A stretch of 64,000 bases of DNA from contig NZ_KI669454.1 in the NCBI RefSeq assembly GCF_000507845.1, positions 1 to 64,000 on the forward strand, given 5' to 3'. Below are positions 58,073 to 64,000 of the stretch, one piece after another. Under the pieces are notes generated by a model, which was not told the origin of the DNA, made no database searches, and was given only the letters and a program-made list of their open reading frames with translations. A program made the position numbers and the translations under genes. This stretch comes from Helicobacter macacae MIT 99-5501. Lineage in GTDB: Bacteria > Campylobacterota > Campylobacteria > Campylobacterales > Helicobacteraceae. How positions within the stretch are numbered: the stretch's first letter is position 1; each line of letters starts with the position of its first letter.

Positions 58073-59113
58073 GTGTTGTTCAACAAGATTGTAGGAATGT
58101 TTTCGCACGATGTTGCGATAGATTTAGGCACGGCAAACACACTTGTGCTAGTCAAAGGACAAGGAATCGTTGTTAATGAGCCAAGCATTGTGGCGGTGCG
58201 CGTGGATAGGTTTGATAGAGACGGCGAGATAGTCGCTGTGGGATATGAGGCAAAAGAAATGGTGGGGAAAACCCCCAATGGAATCGAAGTAATCCGTCCG
58301 ATGAAAGACGGAGTTATCGCGGATTTTGATGTAACTGAAAAAATGATTCGCCACTTTATCCAAAAAGCGCATAATCGCAAGGCATTGGTGCGCCCACGCA
58401 TAATGGTGTGCGTGCCTTATGGACTTACAGGCGTGGAGCGCAAAGCTGTGAAAGAATCAGCAATGAGTGCGGGTGCTAGAGAGGTGTTTCTCATCGAAGA
58501 GCCTATGGCAGCAGCGATTGGCGCGGGACTACCTATCAAAGAGCCTCAAGGAAGTTTGATAGTGGATATTGGTGGGGGGACGACTGAAATCGGCGTCATC
58601 TCTCTAGGTGGGCTTGTCATATCCAAGTCTGTGCGTATAGCGGGGGATAAAATCGATTTGGCTATTGTAAATTATGTCCGCAAACATCATAATCTGCTTA
58701 TAGGCGAGAGACTAGGCGAGGAGATAAAAATCGAAATCGGCGCAGCAGCCCCGCTAGATAATATGCTATCTATGGAAGTCAAAGGGCGCGACCAAGTAAG
58801 CGGACTGCTAGATACTATAACGCTCACAAGTGAAGATATACGAGAAGCGATGAAAGACCAGCTACGAGAAATCAGCTCCGCAGTAAAAAGCGTGATAGAA
58901 TCCGTCCCTGCGGATTTGGCGGGGGATTTGGTAGAAAATGGCTTGACACTCACAGGTGGTGGCGCACTTATCCGCGGTCTAGATAGGTATCTAAGCGACA
59001 CGATTAAGCTCCCTGTGTTTATCGGTGATGAGCCACTTCTAGCAGTGGCAAAAGGCACAGGCAAAGCACTAGAAGAGATAGATGCTGTGTATAATACTGC
59101 AAACTATCAATAA
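58073..59113 (+). CDS. mreB: Rod-shape determining protein MreB
   Basis: 346 aa actin-like protein. Nucleotide-binding segments IDLGTANTLVLVKGQG, IVDIGGGTTEIGVISLGGL and GGGALIRGLDRYLSDTI. GTG start, 9 nt after AAGGAG. mreC follows after 56 nt, giving the usual mreB-mreC pair for side-wall synthesis; the helical cell shape fits. Confidence 0.96.
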   Translation: MLFNKIVGMFSHDVAIDLGTANTLVLVKGQGIVVNEPSIVAVRVDRFDRDGEIVAVGYEAKEMVGKTPNGIEVIRPMKDGVIADFDVTEKMIRHFIQKAHNRKALVRPRIMVCVPYGLTGVERKAVKESAMSAGAREVFLIEEPMAAAIGAGLPIKEPQGSLIVDIGGGTTEIGVISLGGLVISKSVRIAGDKIDLAIVNYVRKHHNLLIGERLGEEIKIEIGAAAPLDNMLSMEVKGRDQVSGLLDTITLTSEDIREAMKDQLREISSAVKSVIESVPADLAGDLVENGLTLTGGGALIRGLDRYLSDTIKLPVFIGDEPLLAVAKGTGKALEEIDAVYNTANYQ

Positions 59114-59169
59114 GCTAGAAAATCAAAACTTCCCAAAATCAAAACCTGCAAAACAATTAAGAGATAGCA

Positions 59170-59979
59170 ATGAGGTATCAATCCCTAAGCGTTCTTGTCA
59201 TCATCATAGCAGTGCTTTTTATCGCCATAGATTCTAGTAGATTTTTGCAAAACGGCATTATGGCGATAAGCGATGGGATAAAAACTTTTGTGCTTGATAC
59301 CAAGGATAGCATATCACTTTCTTACCAAAAATACCTAAATCAAGCCGCAAGTATCGAGGAATACAAACAAAAACTAAAAGATTATGAAAAACTAAAACTT
59401 CAGCTTTTGCATACCCAATCAGAGCTTGATGGACTCTCTGTGTTTGACACGCAGCAGGCTTTTTACAATGATGCGAGATTTTTGCCTGCTAGGGTGTATT
59501 CGTATGTGGGTATGGGCGACTACAATCGTGTGTGGATAAACTTTGACGCAAAAGGCTACCCAAAGGATAGAATCTTTGGTGTTGTGCGTGATAGCAAGGT
59601 GCTTGGGATTGCGCTTATCGATGGGCAAAAGGTTATGGGGTTTTTTAATGGCGATAAAAAAAGTGCGTATAGCGTGCATATAGGTGATGGCAAAATCCCC
59701 GCTGTCGTGCATAATTCCGCGATTAGTGCCAATCGTATCACGGCGGATTTTATCCCGCTGTGGCACGATGTAAATGTCGGCGACCAAGTGCGCACAAGCG
59801 GGCTAGATGGGATTTTTGTCGAGGGGATTTTGGTGGGGGAAGTCGCTAGCGTGAATAAGGATTTTGGCTATATCAGCGCGGAGATAAAGCCCTATGCGCA
59901 AAGTTCATCATTAGGCTATGTTTGGCTAGTAGATACGCAAGTTGAGCAACAGATAGCAGAGGAAAAAAGCCCTTTTTAG
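59170..59979 (+). CDS. mreC: Rod-shape determining protein MreC
   Basis: 269 aa. N-terminal membrane helix (YQSLSVLVIIIAVLFIAID), a coiled-coil segment (about 55-80), then two beta-rich domains with GYPKDRIFGVVRDSKVLGIALI and VGDQVRTSGLDGIFVEGILVGEV. It links MreB to the cell-wall enzymes in the periplasm. Confidence 0.92.
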   Translation: MRYQSLSVLVIIIAVLFIAIDSSRFLQNGIMAISDGIKTFVLDTKDSISLSYQKYLNQAASIEEYKQKLKDYEKLKLQLLHTQSELDGLSVFDTQQAFYNDARFLPARVYSYVGMGDYNRVWINFDAKGYPKDRIFGVVRDSKVLGIALIDGQKVMGFFNGDKKSAYSVHIGDGKIPAVVHNSAISANRITADFIPLWHDVNVGDQVRTSGLDGIFVEGILVGEVASVNKDFGYISAEIKPYAQSSSLGYVWLVDTQVEQQIAEEKSPF

Positions 59980-60084
59980 TTTTTGTATGATTTTGCGTTG
60001 CTTTTGTCCTCAAGGCAGGTTTGCTAGATTTTAAGCCTTTATGCTTGTGCGTTGGCTTGATAAAGGTAGCCACAAAGGGTGGTA

Positions 60085-63000
60085 ATGATAGATTCTCATC
60101 AAATACCTAAAACACTTATAGATGAGGCATTTTTATCTAGCGTGCTAGAGCGTGTAAGCCCTGATAAGCGCGTGGATACAAACGAGCTAAAAGCGATTTT
60201 ACTCGCGCTTATAAGCGTGATTGGCAAAGATAGCACCTCTAAAAACTTGAAAAACACTTCTAACACCACTAAAGCGAACTCCAAAAAATCATCGCACAAA
60301 GATTTTGAGAGGATATTTGCTCTTTTTGGTGAGATTTTTTGCGCGTTTAGAGAGAGAATCTATGCGATTTATGAGCGCGGGGATATACTTGATTACACAT
60401 TTTTGTATTTAGCGTTTATCACACCAGATTTTCTTATGTCTCGTTTTTCTGTGGCAGATTTTGATAGTGGCTTTGAGAAAGATTTTGTGAAACATATTTA
60501 TGAGTATTTCCCTGATGATGAGCGATTTTTGCATTTCATAGAGATTGCAGATGAAATGCTAGCCACAAAGTCAGATGCTATAAATACCACAAACACTTTG
60601 AGTGCTACAAATATCAGCCAAGAAGAGTGGTTTATGCTTGTTGAGCTTGGGAGTATTAGTAGAGTTTTGGCTTATCCTAGTGCGCAATATAGGTGTATAA
60701 ATCACAAAAACCACTCAAAAACTTCAAAAATAGATGATGTGGCTACCCAAGTATCACTTAGGAATGGATTGGTGTTTTTTAGTGCGTTTATATCGCTCGG
60801 AGATATGCAGTGTGCCAAAGCGCAGAAAATCCAGCCATTTATTTATGAGGCTTATTCGCTTTTTAGGCTTGATTTTACGCTACTTTGTGAAGCTATGAAG
60901 CTAGCGTTTGGGCGTGCGCATAGTGCGCTAGAGCGACGCAATGTGTGCAATTGGCAGCTACATATTTTTTGGAATGTGGAGCATTGGTTTAATTCAAGGG
61001 AATGGCTTAGGCTATATCCGCTGTGGAAAAAGGTGTTTTATGGGCGGATTTCACAAGCCCAAAAGATTATGGCAGAAGCTATGGTGGAGGCTATGACAGA
61101 ATCTATGACAAGTGCTGTGGCACAAAATCCACACGAAGTAAATCTACACCAAAATCCAAAAACCACACAAAACCCTACAAATTCTCAAAATCTGCAAAAT
61201 TTGCAACCGCTTTACCAAGCCATAGATGAGGTGCTGTATTTGCAGCTTTTTTTATACCATTTTTGTGGTAATAGCTTTATCTCTCAAGAGCAGTGGAGAG
61301 AGTTCAATATCGAAGTTTTAGAAAAATCTAGTGCGCTTTATAGGGAGTTTGGGGCAAAATTTTTGACAAAAAGTAGCAAAATAGAAAAACGAAATACAGC
61401 CAAAGATTCTAAGCACCAAAATCTACAATCTATGAAATCTCCCCAAACTCCTCAAAACTCACAAGAATCCAAATCCCCACAGCCAACCCAACAAGCAAAA
61501 AAAATTATCGGTTTTTTGCGTGATAGATTTGTGGAAAATTCGCCATTCAAAGTCGAATACAGCCTTATCAAAAATCTTATAAATTCCTCGTCTTTTAGCC
61601 AAAAATATAGCATAAAAATCTATTGTATGAGCCTCATAGAAAAAAGCGAAAATGACCCGCGAATAATGCAGCTTTTTGCTAGTCTTGGTGTGGAGATAAT
61701 CGACATTGGGCTAGCTTTTAACAAAGCAAATTTTTATAACTCACATTTGCAAAAAGCCCTTGCTTTGCGTGAGATAATCCAAAACGATGAGGTGGAGATT
61801 TTGATTAGCCCAAATAATGGCTATGGGATTAGTGATTTTTTGCTTAGCGTGCGTGTCGCGCCTACGCAGGTGTTTTGGACGCACGGCAACTATGTCTATG
61901 ACATTGAGGGAATCGATGCTAGGCTTACGCACATTTGCAATGATTTAAGAGAAATCACTCACGAGGGCGTGGTATTTGGCGGAATCCCCGTAAAAATGGA
62001 TACCGCATTTTATAATCCCCCTGTGTCAGAGCAAGAAATCAAGGAGGCTAGAGAAAATATCGCGTATTTGCTAGCACAAAACAAAAACCTTGAAGCAAAA
62101 GATTTTAGTAATTTTGCTGATGAATGGCTGCGAGATAGAGTGATTTTGGGCGTTATGGGGAGGCTTGCCAAAATCGATTCTATGGATTATTTGGAAGTGA
62201 TTTGTGAGATATTACAGAGGCGAGAAGAGTGTGTGTTTGTCGCGTGTGGTGCAGGAAATGAGGAAGTCATCAAGTCCAAAATCTCACAAATAAATCCTAG
62301 TGTCTTGTCGCGGTTTTGCTTCACGGGGCAGATAGATAGTGCGGTGTATGGGCATATCATTGATGTGTGGCTAGATAGTTTTCCTATGGAGCAGGGGGAG
62401 AGCAGAATCGAGTATATCGCCAAAGGTAAGGGGCTTGCGCTAAGGTATTATGCGTGCGATGAGGAGGAGTTTTTGAGCGAGGTGGGGGGGCAGGTAGATG
62501 GTGTGGAGTGGGTGGTGAGGGAGGTTTTGAGTGATTTGTCTTTTGGTGGTTGGGGCAATTTATCTTTGGGGAGCGGGGGCAATTTGCCTGCGGGTATCCA
62601 TTTGAGTGGTTGCAATTTGCCTTCGGGTGATTCATTTGAGAAATCTCACTGTCCCGCTTCGCTCGATGAACGCGAAATGTTCTATCTACGCTCGCAGGGC
62701 AATGAGATTTCCCAAAGCAATACCGCAAATACTTCGATTGTGGTGGGGAATGGTGGGCAGAATTTGCAAAAAAACACAATCTCTTGTCATACTGAGGCTT
62801 TAGCCGAAGTATCTCAAAAAAGCAAGCCTAGTGAAGCCTCTTTGGAAAGCGAAGATTCTTTAGAAAGCAAACACGACACGGATTCTTTGGAATCCAAGAA
62901 CAAGGGATATTTCGCTAACACTCAATATGACGAAACTACTTGCAATGGTCAAAACAAAGAGAGCGAAACTACTAATGGAAATAAAGGGGACGGAAGCAAC

Positions 63001-63282
63001 ACATATTCCCCCTCCATTGCGGAGGGGGTTAGGGGGTGGGTAGGCTCTTACGCCAAAGATTTTACAAGCTATAAATCCCTTGTTTTGGGTTTTAGCCAAA
63101 CAAGAGCTTTTAGCAAAGAGCAATACCTCCAAAAAGCCCTAAATATCATAGATTCTACAAAAACAAAGAATAAAAACTTCCAAAATATGCTGCGCACACA
63201 AAGCCTTATTTTTGCTATGGGGGATTGCATAAAAGAGCGATTGGGCGTGAAATACTTTATGGACTTTGTAGATTATGTTTAA
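60085..63282 (+). CDS. Large GT-B-like glycosyltransferase with in-frame repeat insertion
   Basis: About 1065 aa from ATG 60085 (AAAGGG upstream; a GTG at 60079 overlaps the ribosome site). The N-terminal half has no recognised domain, with a Gln/Asn/Lys-rich linker (about 355-380 and 430-470). The C-terminal half has Rossmann-like pairs: IIGFLRDRFVENSPFK, LISPNNGYGISDFLLSVRVAPTQVFWTHGNY and VILGVMGRLAKIDSMDYLEVICEIL, then FTGQIDSAVYGHIIDVWLDSFPMEQGESRIEYIAKGKG, the donor-site helix of GT-B enzymes (HMW1C-like by eye). Residues about 850-985 are made of interspersed repeats read in frame (see 62640-63042), then the conserved C-terminus resumes. Acceptor and donor are unknown. Confidence 0.7.
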   Translation: MIDSHQIPKTLIDEAFLSSVLERVSPDKRVDTNELKAILLALISVIGKDSTSKNLKNTSNTTKANSKKSSHKDFERIFALFGEIFCAFRERIYAIYERGDILDYTFLYLAFITPDFLMSRFSVADFDSGFEKDFVKHIYEYFPDDERFLHFIEIADEMLATKSDAINTTNTLSATNISQEEWFMLVELGSISRVLAYPSAQYRCINHKNHSKTSKIDDVATQVSLRNGLVFFSAFISLGDMQCAKAQKIQPFIYEAYSLFRLDFTLLCEAMKLAFGRAHSALERRNVCNWQLHIFWNVEHWFNSREWLRLYPLWKKVFYGRISQAQKIMAEAMVEAMTESMTSAVAQNPHEVNLHQNPKTTQNPTNSQNLQNLQPLYQAIDEVLYLQLFLYHFCGNSFISQEQWREFNIEVLEKSSALYREFGAKFLTKSSKIEKRNTAKDSKHQNLQSMKSPQTPQNSQESKSPQPTQQAKKIIGFLRDRFVENSPFKVEYSLIKNLINSSSFSQKYSIKIYCMSLIEKSENDPRIMQLFASLGVEIIDIGLAFNKANFYNSHLQKALALREIIQNDEVEILISPNNGYGISDFLLSVRVAPTQVFWTHGNYVYDIEGIDARLTHICNDLREITHEGVVFGGIPVKMDTAFYNPPVSEQEIKEARENIAYLLAQNKNLEAKDFSNFADEWLRDRVILGVMGRLAKIDSMDYLEVICEILQRREECVFVACGAGNEEVIKSKISQINPSVLSRFCFTGQIDSAVYGHIIDVWLDSFPMEQGESRIEYIAKGKGLALRYYACDEEEFLSEVGGQVDGVEWVVREVLSDLSFGGWGNLSLGSGGNLPAGIHLSGCNLPSGDSFEKSHCPASLDEREMFYLRSQGNEISQSNTANTSIVVGNGGQNLQKNTISCHTEALAEVSQKSKPSEASLESEDSLESKHDTDSLESKNKGYFANTQYDETTCNGQNKESETTNGNKGDGSNTYSPSIAEGVRGWVGSYAKDFTSYKSLVLGFSQTRAFSKEQYLQKALNIIDSTKTKNKNFQNMLRTQSLIFAMGDCIKERLGVKYFMDFVDYV
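62640..62711. repeat. Interspersed palindromic repeat inside the GT-B-like gene
   Basis: GAAATCTCACTGTCCCGCTTC...CGCTCGCAGGGCAATGAGATTTC with long complementary ends (GAAATCTCA/TGAGATTTC). Read in frame without stops. Confidence 0.7.
62781..62817. repeat. Interspersed repeat (TGTCATACTGAGGCTTTAGCCGAAGTATCTCA) inside the GT-B-like gene
   Basis: TGTCATACTGAGG...CCGAAGTATCTC is a common bacterial palindromic repeat type; the centre GGCTTTAGCC is self-complementary. It is translated in frame. Confidence 0.65.
63004..63042. repeat. Family B hairpin repeat inside the GT-B-like gene
   Basis: ATTCCCCCTCCATTGCGGAGGGGGTTAGGGGGTGGGTAG is a close copy of the intergenic repeat at 16728. Here it encodes SPSIAEGVRGWVG. 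Confidence 0.8.
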
Positions 63283-63440
63283 TTTTGTGCTAAAAACGAT
63301 AGATATTTTGGTGTGAAAATCCTAAATAATATTGAGGATTTTTAATGTTGATATGAATTTAAGGCATTTAAGAGTTAATAGCAGCATATACATAAATATT
63401 TTTTGGTTACAATACAAGAATTTTATTTAAGGTTGCCAAA

Positions 63441-64000
63441 ATGCCAAAAGTTTCAGCACTAATGCCCGTGTATAACACAAATTTAGCTTATCTTAAAGAG
63501 ACGATAGAAAGCGTTTTAAACCAAACTTTCGCAGATTTTGAATTTTTAATTCTTAATGATTCGCCACAAAATTTAGAACTTGAAAATTTTATTTTAGAGT
63601 GTGCTAAGCAAGATAAGCGCATAAAGTATTTTAAAAATCCACGAAATTTAGGCATTAGCCCATCTCGCAATAAACTCATTGACTTGGCACAAGGCGAGTT
63701 TTTAGCCGTCATCGACCACGATGATATAAGCGTGAAAGAACGATTTGAAAAAGAAGTAGCGTTTTTAGAGGCAAATGAGGAGGTGGGCGTTGTGAGTGGC
63801 AATGCCTATAAACTCAAAAATTCTAAAGAGTGGTCTCCATTTAGGACAAGATTAGACATTAAAATCTGTTTAATGGTGCAAATGTGCTTGATTCACCCTG
63901 CATCTATGATTCGCAAAAGTGTTTTGGGCAATATTCGTTATAATGCACTTTATAGTCCGTGTGAGGACTATAAGCTATGGTGCGATTTGATTGACAAAAC
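63441..64000 (+). CDS. Family 2 glycosyltransferase (partial, continues past the window)
   Basis: GT-A fold text: VSALMPVYNTNLAYLKETIESVLNQTFADFEFLILND, then NPRNLGISPSRNKLIDLAQGEFLAVIDHDDISVKERF with the DHDD metal-binding motif, and a C-terminal YNALYSPCEDYKLWCDL segment. AAGGTTGCC precedes the ATG. At least 186 residues are present; the end is outside the window. With the GT-B gene upstream, this starts a glycan locus. Confidence 0.93.
   Translation, partial: MPKVSALMPVYNTNLAYLKETIESVLNQTFADFEFLILNDSPQNLELENFILECAKQDKRIKYFKNPRNLGISPSRNKLIDLAQGEFLAVIDHDDISVKERFEKEVAFLEANEEVGVVSGNAYKLKNSKEWSPFRTRLDIKICLMVQMCLIHPASMIRKSVLGNIRYNALYSPCEDYKLWCDLIDK

Overview
The window looks like chromosomal DNA of a Helicobacter, most likely an enterohepatic (non-gastric) species. 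The signs are AT-rich coding with K/S/N-rich proteins, the fabZ-lpxA-clpX-mreB-mreC cluster, RNase J, an RqcH-type protein, CstA, a PunB-like phosphorylase near dnaA, and proteins typical of Campylobacterota. Species assignment is an inference from gene content; no search was run.

Layout. 1-4.7 kb: a MORN-repeat lipoprotein with a C9 tract in its coding sequence, a DUF305 protein and prfB. 4.8-7.7 kb: a type IIG-like restriction-methylation gene broken by three small frameshifts, preceded by a small antitoxin-like gene with a perfect 23-bp palindrome. 7.8-12.7 kb: an HD-domain gene and a tightly overlapping mlaE-mlaF-mlaD-lipoprotein operon. 12.8-16.1 kb: an outer-membrane-type protein and a chemotaxis receptor. 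16.1-18.4 kb: mostly non-coding, with a C-depleted spacer and a dense set of interspersed palindromic repeats around a 76-aa/29-aa membrane protein gene pair. 18.4-20.7 kb: three exported or membrane-anchored proteins of unknown function, each with the same roughly 27-nt element about 160-170 nt upstream. 21.4-32 kb: an outer-membrane protein, cstA with ybdD, rqcH, recN, nadK and a J-domain gene.

32.5-39.8 kb is the replication-origin neighbourhood: a small membrane protein, an SDR dehydrogenase, ruvC, dnaA, dnaN and gyrB. Clusters of GTGAA/TTCAC pentamers flank dnaA on both sides, as in a bipartite oriC. 39.8-43.5 kb is an accessory block: a superinfection-immunity-like membrane protein, a TRL lipoprotein, three tandem TM2 proteins, a lipoprotein and an unknown protein. 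43.7-54.7 kb: xth with a second 76-aa/29-aa membrane pair upstream, tRNA-Phe, kdsD, rnj, rsmA, hisF, a PunB-like gene, rlmN and queH. Two parS-like palindromes lie at 51.4 and 53.0 kb. 55.2-60 kb: the envelope and cell-shape cluster fabZ-lpxA-clpX-mreB-mreC. 60-64 kb: a large GT-B-like protein carrying in-frame repeat insertions and the start of a family 2 glycosyltransferase cut by the window end.

The most interesting signals are the duplicated tiny-membrane-protein module with its start-abutting promoter, the shared upstream element at 19.2-20.7 kb, the two parS-like sites, and the interspersed repeats that have entered open reading frames. All functional statements rest on motif recognition by eye.
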